A stretch of 64,000 bases of DNA. Origin: Diaporthe sp. PMI_573 (lineage: Eukaryota > Ascomycota > Sordariomycetes > Diaporthales > Diaporthaceae). A program made the translations under genes and the position numbers. The notes below the pieces were generated by a model that ran no database searches, was not told the DNA's origin, and was given only the letters and a program-made list of their open reading frames with translations. The stretch covers positions 806,001-870,000 of the forward strand of contig JAJTUP010000029.1 of the NCBI GenBank assembly GCA_021399435.1, written 5' to 3'. Positions 1 through 11,779 of this stretch are shown here, in pieces (the stretch's first letter is position 1; each line of letters begins with the position of its first letter).

Positions 1-512
1 TGGCCGTAGATTTCGGCGACGTCGTTGACTTCTCGCTTGAAATGGGCCCGTTGCTCCGCATCATCGGTCCGCCTGGCGCGCGGGACAGGGAATGGTTCAA
101 TGTCCCCGCTGGAGCTTGCAATATCGATGCGATTGACATGATTGTACCTGAATTCCTTCAACAGTCGTAATTGTTCCACCTTGCGACAGAATTCATGCCA
201 ATCCGTCGGCCAGGCCAGGTACATCTCCTCTCCCGGCAGTTCGGGTCGTGGGCCTTCAGCCACATGATTCAGGCCTTTGTAATCCGGAACGTGTAGTAAC
301 CCCAGGATCTCGATGAATATACCTGGGTCGAGGCTGGATTCGATGACGGTGATGAGAATCTGCTCACGCAAGCCTGAGAAGGCTTGTGAAAGCCGTTTGC
401 TGGCATGAATTGCTGCATAGAGGTCTTCAGGGGAGTCCATCTGGAGTAGAATTTCCTGAAGAAGCTCAATGGGCAGCGCCGTGAAATAATCAGGGGAATC
501 GTGTGAAGCCAT
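1..512 (-). CDS. F-box-like protein, 5' part (runs off the left edge)
   Basis: An uninterrupted minus-strand frame runs from an ATG at 512 to the window edge (170 codons, no stop), so the N-terminus is complete and the rest is outside. The N-terminal ~45 residues have the F-box look: LPIELLQEILLQM followed by a helix of leucine, serine and alanine residues (SPEDLYAAIHASKRLSQAF). F-box proteins link substrates to SCF ubiquitin ligases through Skp1. Fungi carry many orphan members, and the substrate cannot be inferred here. The remainder is polar with no recognisable repeat in the visible part. The start is supported by the F-box beginning about 12 residues later. It could be a non-SCF F-box-like protein. 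Confidence 0.65.
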   Translation of the reverse strand, partial: MASHDSPDYFTALPIELLQEILLQMDSPEDLYAAIHASKRLSQAFSGLREQILITVIESSLDPGIFIEILGLLHVPDYKGLNHVAEGPRPELPGEEMYLAWPTDWHEFCRKVEQLRLLKEFRYNHVNRIDIASSSGDIEPFPVPRARRTDDAEQRAHFKREVNDVAEIYG

Positions 513-1369
513 TAGACAGGCTTTCGTGAACAGTCTGTTTGTCAAAAGAACACAATCTCTGTCGAGTGTATGGATCTGAAGGGTATGTATGAGCCACTTC
601 TGAAGGGAGATTCTGATGATGATCAGTGGTTTGGGGCTCGGGAGGAAAATTACAGATAAACAGGCCCTGTTCGTAGTCTTATATTGACGAATTTCTGGAT
701 TGCCCAATTTTGTTGGCACGCTACACAATTGGCCGTAACAAGTAGCGTCTGGAACCAAACAACCACCGGGGATACTAGAGCCAAATTAGATCATGATTTG
801 TATCCCTGACTCTTTTTGTGGGTCACCTATCTCACAGAATGTGAGTCAAAATATGGCCAAATGGTCTTAAGGGTTGTCTTGCGCAGAGCCTAAGGAAAAT
901 GAACGATTTAGCAGGTTCAAGAAAGTAGGTCATATGAAATTCATAGTTTAAGGCTTAGCAGCTTTTGCTTCGAGTCATTCGTTAAAGGTCTAAGGCGGCT
1001 GAATGGCTGTCATGTTGACTTGATCGCGGATGTTCTATTTACACAAAGACGTCAACTAGCGCAGTGACCAATTTCCAAGCCGGAATGGAGGCCCGGGGTA
1101 GATCCGCCAGTTTTACTAAGCCACTTTCGCTACCTCGAATGATAAAAACATGATGTGTACTTTTCAAGGCTTGTTAAATGGTTGTTCCGATTCATTCGCA
1201 CTTGGGTGAAATATATGGCTACTTCCAATGTGCATAGGACCGATCTTCACATCGGGCCCTGAGTCCACGTCAAAAAATAAAAGGTATTGGCGTTTTATTG
1301 TAATCGCAGACTGTCGCCAAAGTACGGAACACCGCTTCATGAAGCTTCTCTACTAGTTGACGGCCCACG
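513..1369. other. intergenic, no gene seen
   Basis: This stretch lies between the 5' end of the F-box gene and the 3' end of the P450. I see no credible ORF, RNA gene or repeat in it. It should hold the F-box promoter. Confidence 0.6.
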
Positions 1370-3055
1370 TTATTTGCCGTGTCCTGCGTCAGGGCTGGCA
1401 CCATCCATGTCCTCGGCTGCTATCTCCATTCCCTTGTCATATCCAGAGAAAGACACACTCCACGCGTTGTCGTTCCTAGGACGCATCTCAACCTCGATAT
1501 CTGAATCAGGAACAGGCATCGCATTCACCATCGACGACTTGGCTGTCGTGGGTGCAGTCCACTTGCCGCCCACCGGGCAAAGATCAAATCGAAGAACCAG
1601 GAGAGCCGAGAACATGAGGATCTCGGTGGATGCAAAATGCCGTCCGGGACACAAAGTGGTTCCGCCGCCGAATCCACGGAAAGCGACCGGGTTGACACGT
1701 TTGGCTCCAGGAGCGAATCTCTCGTGGTTGAATGTGTCGACTGTATCACCCCATACATCTCGATTCGTATGCTGCACCTTGGACGGCATCATGATGGTAC
1801 TTCCTTTCTTGAAGAGATATTTGTTGTCGAGTTGATAATCCTCCATGGCGATGCGGGTAGCTGTACTAGTGGAGTACAGACGCATCGTCTCCTTGAACGT
1901 AGATAGCAAGATGGGACAGGACGATTTGACATGGGTTAAGTCAATGGTGCAGGTGCCATCCTCATCTTGCCGCACACCTTTGGACAGCTCATTCCTGACG
2001 GACTCAAGCACCGCCGGGTCGGAGAAGATATGGTATACCATCCAGAATGCCCCTGGGAGAGTGTTCGTGATGATGGCTTGACTGCCCGCGACCTCAATTC
2101 TGGCCGTCTCCATCAAGGGAATCCGGAAATCATCATTAATCTTGACGCGGGTTTTCACCAGCTCTGAACCTTGGAGATGCGAGCCCGCACTGAAGTATTT
2201 CTCCCAAACTTTGACCATATCTTCGCGTGCTTTGAAACTGTCCCTGGCGAAGACCTGAGGGAAGAGCTTCAGAATGAACATCATCATCTTCGGTTCGAAT
2301 GTGCTATGCTAGTTAGCAGAGGATCACGATCCCAACTGGAGTACGACTTACTACCAGGCTTCCTCCATAGCAGGGTCACGAAATGGATTTTTCGGTCCGT
2401 AAACGCCCTCGGTAGACGCCAACACCAGCTCGTGGCGAACCCATTTCCACAGTTGTACCTTGCCCGCCTTCTTGTGGGACCATTCGTCAAGAGACTTGGC
2501 AATGACCTGAATGGCTCTTCTGTTCATTGCATCCAAGCCGGGTCCAGCACTTAAAGCTGAGTGGACGTATTTCGGGAAGCGCATCAGGTAGCCCTCATCC
2601 TTGTTCACGTCGCGGCCTATGATGTCGATGGTTGCCTGCTTGCAACCGAGGAGATTGGCGGCTATATTGGCCTCTATGGCGGTGAAGGATAGTGCTCGAA
2701 ATTGAGCTTGGATTGCCGTGATAAGAGATGGTGAATTGACAATGTACATCCGCGAACCAGGCAATCGCAGCGTATATATGGGAAGATTGTATTTATCTCT
2801 AAAGCTCTGATTAGCACACTTTTTCCCTGGTAGTTACCGTGATCCCAGTTTGCAGACCGGATGTTGAGATGCTTACCTCAGTTGACGGTGAAAGTCCCCA
2901 CCCTTCAATACCATGTTGATGATAGGCGTGATAAATGGGATGGCGTCGCTGATCGAAGTGGGCTCCTTTGCATCCTGAGTGAAACGGAGGAGAGCAACCA
3001 GGAGTACATAGGTTGCGGCAGCAATGCCCGCGGCGACTTGGAAAACAGAAGACAT
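1370..3055 (-). CDS. cytochrome P450 A (CYP7/CYP8-like architecture)
   Basis: Three exons (3055-2877, 2798-2352, 2303-1370) splice in frame to 519 residues, normal for a fungal P450. The first donor is GTAAGC and the second GTAAGT with a CTAAC branch. An N-terminal hydrophobic helix (about residues 7-24) would anchor it in the ER. The ExxR motif is ETMR (347-350). The haem loop FGGGTTLCPGRHFA puts the ligand at Cys427. This loop form is seen in the CYP7/CYP8-related and 'oxysterol 7-alpha-hydroxylase-like' fungal P450s. The I-helix (about 285-296, SQAIITNTLPGAFW) lacks the usual acid-threonine pair, as in prostacyclin-synthase-like and CYP7 enzymes. Substrate unknown. A longer ATG at 3154 exists but adds a non-membrane leader, so 3055 was chosen. 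A CGG-N7-CCG palindrome lies about 430 bp upstream. Confidence 0.88.
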
Positions 3056-3482
3056 GCTGAATGTCTTGTTGCAGGCTTCAGACGTTTCCAAACCCGGAAT
3101 TCCAAGGCGTGGCTGTTGACGGCAAGCTTTGGAAGAGGCCAATAACACCAACAAAGAATGGAATTGGGAAGAATGTGGTGATTGTCGAAGAAAAGTCTGG
3201 CGGGGCGACTCGGCTCCTGTTGGCTCCTCCTCCTCAGCGGCCCGAGGCGCCGCGTCGGAGCCTTGATTGCCCAGACTATGGTGCCGTCCTCTTCTCCCGC
3301 CGAGTCTCTCCCAGCCCCACGGAATTATGCCCCAATATTGCTGACCAGGGACCTGGTTGCGTTACTATAGAGTGGATAAAGACACAGGTCCAACCATGCA
3401 ACATGCAGTCGCGTGGATTCTCTTCCGTCGCAGCGCTAGAGACACCGTTGCGCTCCATAATGTAGCCTGAGTTCGTCTGGCT

Positions 3483-3495
3483 CGGGCGTCGCCCG
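3483..3495. promoter_or_regulatory. CGG-N7-CCG palindrome
   Basis: Reads CGG GCGTCGC CCG inside the longer palindrome CTCGGGCG-T-CGCCCGAG, 428-440 bp upstream of the P450 A start. Inverted CGG triplets are typical Zn2Cys6 dimer sites. The same spacing recurs in the 30-38 kb cluster. Inference only. Confidence 0.35.
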
Positions 3496-4105
3496 AGTCG
3501 TCGCATGCTGGCTGAGTGGGCATAGAGTGATGTTGGCCGAGCAAAAAGGGACGTTGGCGGAGCATGGCGCTGTTGGTTAAAACTGCCTTTCTGCGGGCCC
3601 AGGTGTCATTTCTATGTGGATAGACTGTCACTGTTGGTCCCTAGCTTAGTTTTGGCTCAGCGGCTATGCAAGCTCGTGCTACTCTAAAATGCTATGAATA
3701 GGGATCGGACATTCGTTCTAAGCCATAAATGGCCCCAACAGCGCAGTCTGCCCTGGGGTTCCACAGAATATTGTCTTATCCGATTCAGGCAAGCCGGGTT
3801 CTCATGATCTTGGCATGTATCTCAATCGCTGAATTCGCTTCGCAGCGGGGTTCCATGTCATGTGGAAGAAGGTGCTTGTACATACGAATGGTTATCTCTA
3901 GGCCCATATTACCCAAGGCCAAGAAGAGGGAACTGTATCGGCTGTCGCCTTCGTTAGTCTTTATATTCTAAGTATTGTTCATCGACCATTCCACGAGGAG
4001 TCTAGTTCCATTGGATCTTCCCTCCCTCATCCTCGTTGGCTACCTATTCCATTTAATTGAGAAGAGAATACTGAACACATGCACACCCTAGTCCTTGAAG
4101 ACCCT

Positions 4106-4118
4106 CGGCCTCTGCCCG
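4106..4118. promoter_or_regulatory. CGG-N7-CCG site
   Basis: Reads CGG CCTCTGC CCG, 85-97 bp upstream of the rhodopsin-like start at 4203. It has the same triplet spacing as the sites in the downstream enzyme cluster. It may be chance, since the stretch is locally GC-rich. Confidence 0.3.
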
Positions 4119-4202
4119 GAGACTTATTCGCCTCTAACTTTCATTGCATCCAGATACAACAGCAACCAATCGCCCCGTGTACCTGCTGACCTGGTCGTTG
4201 CC

Positions 4203-5610
4203 ATGGCTTCGACGGGTACACCAGTTCCTACAACACCGCCATTAGTTTCATTGGAAGCATTCCATGTATGCTACCACGAATTTCAGGCGCTTCCTATCAT
4301 GTACTGAAGACTTTGCTGACGCGGTCACAAACAAGGGAATTATCTGGGCTGGCTTCGGGCTTTGCGTTATTGGATTCAGCAGCAGACTCTCAATCCGAGT
4401 CGTGTGCTTCGGCCGTCTGTTTCTCGAAGACTACCTAATGATGCTCTCTTTATGCTTGCTGCTGACCGCCACCATCCTTGGGCAACTTTCAGTCGGCTAC
4501 ATCTACAACATGGTGGCAGTCGGGAACGGCAAGGCGATGCCCTCGCAAGACTTCATGAGCGAGACGACGACAGGCCTCCGCAGCTTCGCTGTCCTCATGG
4601 TACTGGATTACGTTGGCATTTGGCTTATCAAGCTGAACTTCCTTCTGTTTTTCCGCCGTCTTGGAAATCACGTCAGGATGTACCGCATGATGTGGTGGTT
4701 TGTCGTCATTTTCAACTTGGCAGCCGGGATCACTGTTATCGGCATGATCGATTTCGATTGTTTGATGCCACCTGCTGAGGAGGTGATTGCAAAGTGCAGC
4801 AGCCCAAGCTCAGCCATGGGAAGCTACACAGATTCCAAGGTCTCCTGCTCACTTGACGCTGTGGGGGACGCTATGAGTAGGTTTCTCAGGGCCGACACCA
4901 AATAATCCAGAGCGCCACTAATCAGACATGCGAAGTAATTGGGTTTCCCATTTGGATAGCTTGGGGGTGCAAGTTGGGCCTTCGAAAGAAGCTTGCCCTC
5001 TCTGGGATCTTCGGACTTGTTGCTTTCACTATTGCGGTCACTATCATTCGTGGCAGCATTTTCGGGGGCGTCTATCAGTCGATTTCGGAAGACAACATGA
5101 AACAAATGAATGTGACATGGATCTGGTTCTGGTTCAATATTGAGTTCGACGTCGGTACGTACTCGCGAGCGTCTTGACTATTTACGCAAGTCACTTGCTA
5201 ATGGACACCTGCTAGCATTCACCATCGGGTGTCTGGTCTCATTCCGCGCTCTCTATTCGGATAGAACAGCGTCTGCTAAGCGGGCAAAGCTGCGAGAGCG
5301 TCAGAAACAGGCGCCGGTAGATTACACTCCGGCCAAACCCACCGGGGCCAAGCCTAGTGGATTCCGCGCCAAAGCCCAAGCTTTGCAAAATGTGCTTTTG
5401 ACGACATTCCAGGAGTGGGAGGACACTACACACGAGGACGATGCCGTTATACTCCTACCCTCCGAATCCACTGGAATTATGACTGTGGATTTCGAACGCC
5501 GCGGTGGGTGGAGCGGTCCTTATACAGCTTATAATTCTGCTCACAGTGGCGCAGACTCTGCTGGGACACTTGAGGCAAAGGAAGCCAGTAGCCAAGCCCA
5601 TGTATGCTAG
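4203..5610 (+). CDS. rhodopsin-domain (SAT4/PTH11-like) integral membrane protein
   Basis: Four exons (4203-4265, 4336-4876, 4936-5154, 5216-5610) give 405 residues. Introns are 59-70 bp with clear CTGAC or CTAAT branch sites. The protein starts with a short Pro/Thr-rich exterior segment, then GIIWAGFGLCVIG opens a series of about seven hydrophobic helices separated by basic loops, as in the fungal rhodopsin/SAT4 domain. The stretch GFPIWIAWGCKLGLRKKLAL between helices 5 and 6 is the family's most recognisable block. The C-terminal ~120 residues are hydrophilic and cytoplasmic. Family members are plasma-membrane sensors or receptor-like proteins of mostly unknown ligand. The gene is divergent from P450 A, with which it could share regulation. 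Confidence 0.85.
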
Positions 5611-6184
5611 ATGTAGTTGCGCAAAAAGGGAGACCACACTTGGCTAAAAGGAAAGGCGATGGGTAGGATGGCATTACATTCCTGAAGCAGCAAAGGCAGT
5701 TCAGAACAGGTCACCCTGCACGTGAAGGTCAGGGCCGCTCAGCCTAAATAAAAACTCATGCAAGCATGCGGCAGTCCTCATCCTTCCTCGTTCTCTTTTC
5801 CTGCACATTCCCGATTTGGTTATATAGTGTGGTTTTGGTTGTGAGAAGCGTATAAACGAGCAGTAGTTAGAGAAGTCCTGCATAGCACGGCGTATAGGCC
5901 GACACCGGTTGTTTATGCAGGGCGGGATTGTGACAAGTGAAAGTGTCTGATTCTTTTACAACAGCACTTATGCCATCTCTTATGAGTTGATAGTCAATCT
6001 TGGAAAAGGTGCTAACCTATGAGCTCTAACGAATGCGTTTCCTCTCTGGAGTCCAGTGGGTGGGTAGGCAAAATCTGATGCTCCAAGTCCTCCATTTCAT
6101 ATCGAATCTCAGACCTGGTTGAGACATCACATGTTCAAAAGTTTGTCTTGGCTTTCTGACGGAGACAAGTCTACAAAGTCCGAA
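5611..6184. other. convergent 3' intergenic region
   Basis: Lies between two convergent genes. Nothing recognised beyond ordinary 3' flanking sequence. Confidence 0.6.
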
Positions 6185-9022
6185 TTATTGCGGCGGCTGC
6201 CTTGCAAGCGGATCCAACAATGTCGGGCTGCCAGTCAGCGTGAAATTGAACGTCAAACGTGAGTCGTAGTCGAGCATCATCTCATAGTCCCCCGGGTAGA
6301 GTACCAGATCGCCGTCCGTATTGGCGCGCGCGAGTGCACCAAGGTTGAGGCTAAGCGGCACCTCCTGCGTCTCCCCAGCAGCCAGGCCGTGCACGCGTGC
6401 GTATGAGACGAGCCATTTGTTGGGGTACGGCGATGGGCCCGCGTTGGGAGTCCTGAGGAACAGCAGGGCCACATAGTCGGAGGCGACCTTGCCGGTGTTG
6501 TGGACATTGACGCTGGCGGTGGTCCATAGGGAGGCGTCGTTGACAGACGTGGTATTACCGCCGGAGCCACTGGGGACGAGGGTGCTGATAGCGTACGAGG
6601 TATTCGGCTTGACGCCCCAGGAGTAGCTGAAGGTTGTATAATGCAGCCCGTAGCCGAACGGCAACACAGGCTCCTTATTGTACCACTTGTATGTTCGGCC
6701 TGGGAATGAGTTGCTTGCACGGAGGTTGGGATCGAAGAGCGAGACCTCGTTGATGTAGTCGGCTGGGTACTGGGTCGTCGTCAGTCGTCCGGCGATGGGC
6801 TGCTTACCGACGAGGACATCAATGAGCGCGTTGCCGCCGTCCTGGCCTAAAGCGGGGAGACATGGCGTTAGCATACTACTTCTCAGGCGGCCTCTTGATA
6901 CATACCGGGATAGCCGCCCCACACAAGGGAGTTGACATTGGTGTTGTTTAGCAGCGCAGTGTCATCTATCTGCCCGCCGCCGAATTGCACGACCACGAGC
7001 GGCTTGCCAAGCTCCGACAGTTGTTGTACCAGGTCAAGCTGGTTGCCCGGCCAGACGATGGATGTACGATCCATGCCCTCGGCCTCGACGCTCACGTCGA
7101 TACCACCCGCATAAATAATGACATCCGCTGCTTGAGCTGCAGCAAGAGCAGCAGCAAAGCCCGAGGTGTCAGAGCTGTCGATAGCGGTGCCCAAGGCATA
7201 CGTCACGTCTGACCATTGCGCTTCTGCTGCCATCAGCGGGCTCACCAGGTACGGCGCAGTGCCTTGGTAATTTCCTTGCATCTGGGTGGTCGCATTGGCC
7301 CATGGTCCGATCATAGCAACTGAGCCGTACGAGGTCTGTAGGGGAAGCAACCCGTCATTCTTCAAGAGCGTCATGCCCTCCCAAGCCGCTTGATATGCCA
7401 GAGATTGAGCCGACGGCGAGCCGACATTGGACCACGACAGAGAATCGTACTCGGGCTGCCCGTCAAAATATCCGACGGTGAACAAGGCATTGTAAAGCCT
7501 GGTCAAGGAGACGTCCATTTGCTTCTCGGTCGTCAAGTTGTTCGCCACGGAGACGTTGAGCAGATTGTAGGTGCTCCCACAGTTGGTGTCCGTGCCCGCG
7601 TTCAGGGCCACTGCCGCTGCCGCCGCTAAGCTATCAGTGAAATTGTGAGGCTCATAGATGTCGTCCACAGCGGCACAGTCCGAGGTAACGTAATGGTATG
7701 GCTCACTGAAGCCCCACGAGTCGCGAAGGACGTCTTGCAGCAGGTACGTATTGGCGCAGGACGGCACTACAGAATCAGTCAGCTGTGTAGCTACGCGCAC
7801 AAAGTCAGCAGTATTTACTGACCGCCGTCGACCGCATTGTAGGCGCACATGATGGAGCCAACGTTGACGTCTCGAACGCACGTCTTGAAAGGCTGCAGGT
7901 AATACTCGCCCAGGTCCTGTTGGGTCGGGTCGTAGTTCTGTCCATCGCGGTTGGTCTCGACGTCATACACGGCATAATGCTTGCACGTCTATCAATCACG
8001 CAGTCAGCTACCCAGACTTCGTGACAGGCTGAAATGCTCATGCTTACTGCGATGATCTGCTTCTGGTCGGTATTTTGGAGACCTCCCTGGAGCCCGGGAA
8101 TGAGTTGCGCCACATAGCTCTGAGCGTGGAAGCTGTCCTCGGTGGGCACTTCGAGGCCTCGCCCCCATCGCGGGTCCAAGAAGGTGTTGATATTTGGCGT
8201 CCAGAAATCGAACCCAGATTGCATGTAGTTGGCGAAGGCGCGAGCCTCCAATCCGACGGTAGACGCAACTTTGTAGATCAAGGGGTCGTCGAATGCGGCA
8301 CCCATAAGGATAGGCTCTGGGAAGCTTGTGGCATAGCTGAAGTTGGAGCCATTTGGCGAGTTGAAGGTCACGCCTGGGCTCGAGGCGACGCCGTGCAAAG
8401 CCTCTGACCACCACTCATAAGCTGGCAGTCCAAGTCTCGGCACACCAGTCGCAGAGTTGACCATGTTCGTGGCCTTCTCCTCAACAGACATCTGTGCAAG
8501 AAGTGCTGCGATGCGCTCGTCTTGGGTGAGCGAAGCATTGCAGGCCCTGTTGGCGCAGAAAGGGTTGGTCTGGCAGACGGCTTCTCGGCGGACCGTCTGC
8601 GGCGGCGGGTTGGGATTGGGGTTGCTGATCGCGTACAGATTCATGAAGTAGGAGCCTCCACACACCTCAGATGGATTACCTGGACAGGCGTATGAGCAGG
8701 TGCTCGAGTTCTGAGAGACCTCGGACGCAATCGGGTTGATGCTGTTGCCACAAAAGCATTGCGTCGTGTATTCGGTGCCAGACAGGTTGTAGCCCAGGTA
8801 GCCACAGGCATTTGCGCAGGCTTGGGCGTCGTTCTGGGCGAGATTTATCTGCTTCGCGTCGAGAGTGCGCGTGGTGCTGTCCGTGTAGCATCCAAGGGAT
8901 GTGAAGGAGGCGTTGAATTCCTGTATGGGATTTATGCCAGTGCACACAAAGCTGCTATTCTGAGCGAAGCTGCTCATGCCGAGCGACAGCGTAACGATGC
9001 ACAATACAATGAAGCTTCCCAT
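6185..9022 (-). CDS. secreted glycoside hydrolase family 3 (beta-xylosidase-like) with N-terminal WSC domain
   Basis: Four exons (9022-8048, 7988-7823, 7766-6906, 6846-6185) give 887 residues. Donors are GTAAGC, GTCAGT and GTATGT. A signal peptide covers about residues 1-18. A cysteine-rich WSC module follows (about 40-125; CFCGN and CPGNPSEVCGG), then a Pro/Asn linker. The GH3 N-terminal domain begins near 150 and carries EWWSEALHG, DPRWGRGLEVPTED and KHYAVYD, the pattern of fungal beta-xylosidases (BXL type). The nucleophile candidate is Asp410 in VTSDCAA. The GH3 C-terminal domain has EAEGMDRTS with the acid/base Glu, and a fibronectin-III-like tail ends the protein. It should release xylose or related sugars from plant cell-wall oligosaccharides outside the cell. 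Start 9022 is chosen because the signal peptide begins there. Confidence 0.9.
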
Positions 9023-9140
9023 GGTGTAGTTAGTGCTGCTATGGGATAGTGATGTTGTTGTCGAGGGACACACAGCCGAGCAGATGTGCCTTGTTTCTAT
9101 ATAGTAACCATACCTTGAGTGATGTCTTTTTCAATCCTCA

Positions 9141-9192
9141 TATACGCTCCAATAGGGTCGTACCTTTATACGCTCCAATAGAGTCGTACCTT
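9141..9192. repeat. 26-bp tandem direct repeat, two copies
   Basis: Copies 9141-9166 and 9167-9192 differ at one base. They lie about 120-170 bp upstream of the GH3 start and could be a duplicated promoter element. Confidence 0.8.
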
Positions 9193-10904
9193 GCAGGCCG
9201 GCTAAATTACAATTATTATTGATCGATATGCACGTTTGCACCCTGGTGTCTGCGGGGCCCCGCGCTTAAATGCAACCACAAACTACATATAGTCTTGCCG
9301 TGTTCCCGACTTGCCGATCACGAGGTTTTTCGTATTCACTTCGTATTTATTGGCGACATTTCAACAAATCCGTTGCGGTAAACAGGCAGGAAAGGCCTTT
9401 GCAGTCAGCCAAGTTAGACTTTGTGGCACGCGCTTTAGGTTACGTGATGTATCACTCTACTTACTCATAATCTCGCCGGCCTCCCTGGTCGTGAGCTTCC
9501 TCAAGGCACTCAAGCCACTGTCCTCAACAAATTTTTGACAATGCAACTCCCTTCAGATCGACAGGCACTCATCTTACCAGTTCAGCCTGAATGCGTACAG
9601 ACTCTTTCTAGTTGCTGCTGGTAGCGTGTCCGTTCCTGGCATTACGAGCCCCGCCGTTGTGTATGCGGGGTTTATACGTATTGAATTACGCATATCGGCG
9701 CTTGACTAAATATGATCATGTCGGTGTTCTAGGTATACCGAAGCCTTTGAAAAGCATGCGAGCAAATGATAAGACAGGAGATGATGCAGGGCATTGGTCT
9801 CAATATTCAACTAGCTTCTTACTTGTAAGCGCACCCTCAAGTGGGAATATGATTTCTTAGACCGAGTGAAGTCTTCCTCTCAGGTCACTTATGATGGAGT
9901 GAAGACCTCTCCATAGGCCACCGTCCATGGCCGCCCGTTCCGGCTCCGTCATTAGCGAAATTCTGTTCTAGATAAGAGTAGACATACCACACAGGTATGC
10001 TCAAAAGTCTGCCTTTGGCAAACTAAATCCAGTCTTAACCTCCTCAACTCTTGATCGATTCATCTCCTAAAGCCTCGGATCTATTTAGGTGGTTTCGTTT
10101 TTGATGCGTCTACATACTCCGTAGAGTGTAGGCGGTCCCTTCATACAGTGGAAAACGCTCAAGACCCAGCGTTCGATAACATATAATGCCGATAACAGTA
10201 GTTTCAAAATACAGTTCTCGATCTGTTTAGTCAAAGGATGGGCAAAATGATTAGCGAAAGCAGGGATATACAGCAGTGGTGACTGAGAGCATGAATCTGG
10301 CGACGGTAGGGACATTAATGATGGATCAAAAATTCTTTCTGATTTTCTGGGACCGCTGTCTTGGACTGAGTCTCTGATGCTGTTCCTTGAGGGATGGGGT
10401 TTAAAGCAGGCTTGAGATAGTCTGGGACGACTGTCCCAGTCAGTGATTTCTCTTGTATGGTCCTGCGTTTCTTGATCGGTGGCCTAGGTGAGTGCATGCA
10501 GGCATACCGCACCTGTATCTCAAGAGGCAGTGTGCTATGAATGGCGTCTTAAAGGTGAGGTCTCACAATCCGGGGACAAATTGGCGCGGACATGCCGGAT
10601 CTGCCATCAAGTGCCTGTTGGTTGGTCAATGTGTTGACGTTCTCTGCGAGACTACAATTGGGCTGAAAGTGCCAAGAGCTGCTCAGCACTGCGGTTTGTA
10701 AGGCGGTGAAGGAAAACCGGCAGAATTAGGGCCCTTAGCTAAATTCAGCCTTCGGCAAAGGCTTCAGTAGCCCCTTAGAGAACAAGCACGGCCGTATAGT
10801 TAAAACAAAGCATTACCAGAAGCCCTTATTTCCTTGTTTTATAGTAAACCATATAAAAAGCATTATCACACTATCTAACAAACTTTCTCTAATTAATCTT
10901 GTTA
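9193..10904. other. intergenic up to the first RIP block
   Basis: No credible gene. GC drops near 10730, where the repeat block begins. Confidence 0.55.
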
Positions 10905-11779
10905 AACAGAAACGTTTATTAGAGTACTATAAATAAGGAGTTACTCTAGACTTAGTACTAGTAGTATATATACCAAAAGATAAGTTTAGTAGCTATAAGT
11001 TAATTTTTTAAGCTATTTTAAGACCCTAACTTCATACCTCTACATTACCCTTATTTCTTACCTAAAAAGTATATAACCTAGTTTATTAGATAGCCTGATT
11101 TCTAAAGTTTATCTATATTTAGTTTAGTTACTATTAGGGTTAGGATTAGCTGGCTATTTAAAGCCAAAGATATTAGATCTAAGGGCCGAATTTTCCAGCC
11201 CCTCTATTCGCATACTAGAGCTAACCCTTACATGCCCGCGGGTAAGACAATTCTGAAGGTTAGTGGATCGAATGGGTTAGGTAGCAGTAGGGTGCCTGGA
11301 GGCCTTGTTGGAATGCTTGAGAGTGGTTCGGACAACTTTGTATTAAATTCGAGTGGGCTTCTGTCAGCCCTCCTCACAGTCCCTCCGACATCATCTCACC
11401 CGCGGGCACGCGTGGGTTGGCTCTGGTGCGCAGATAGGGAGGCCGGAAAATTCGGCCCTCAGACCCACTATCTTTGGCTTTAAATAACCAGCCAACCCTA
11501 ACTCTGACAGTAACCAAACTAAATACAGATAAACTTTAGAAATCAGGCTATTTAACAAACTAGGTTACATGCTGTTTGGGTAAGAAATAAGGGGAATGCA
11601 GAGGTTTGAAGTTAGGGTCTTAAAACAGCCCAAAAAATCGGCTCACGGCCACCAAACTTATCTGCCAGCGCGTATGCCACTAGCAAAAAGTCTAGGGTAA
11701 CTCTTTCCGTGAAGTCTAGGGTAACTCCCTACATGCAGCGCCTACACCTAAATAAGCGTTTCCGTTTAACAAGATTACC
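10905..11779. repeat. palindromic repeat (MITE/TIR-like), one arm RIP-decayed
   Basis: 10905-11205 is the reverse complement of about 11450-11779. Both outer ends read TAATCTTGTTAAAC going inward. The left arm has lost C and G almost everywhere the right arm keeps them. The right part (11252-11775) recurs at 40571-41098 in the same orientation. No transposase is seen, so this is a non-autonomous inverted-repeat element or two nearby copies of one repeat. Confidence 0.65.

Larger units (their letters stand above)
3056..4202. other. divergent promoter region between P450 A and the rhodopsin-like gene
   Basis: Head-to-head intergenic stretch of about 1.1 kb. Small ORFs here look random. It holds two CGG-N7-CCG sites (listed separately), one near each gene, and otherwise nothing I recognise. 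Confidence 0.6.
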
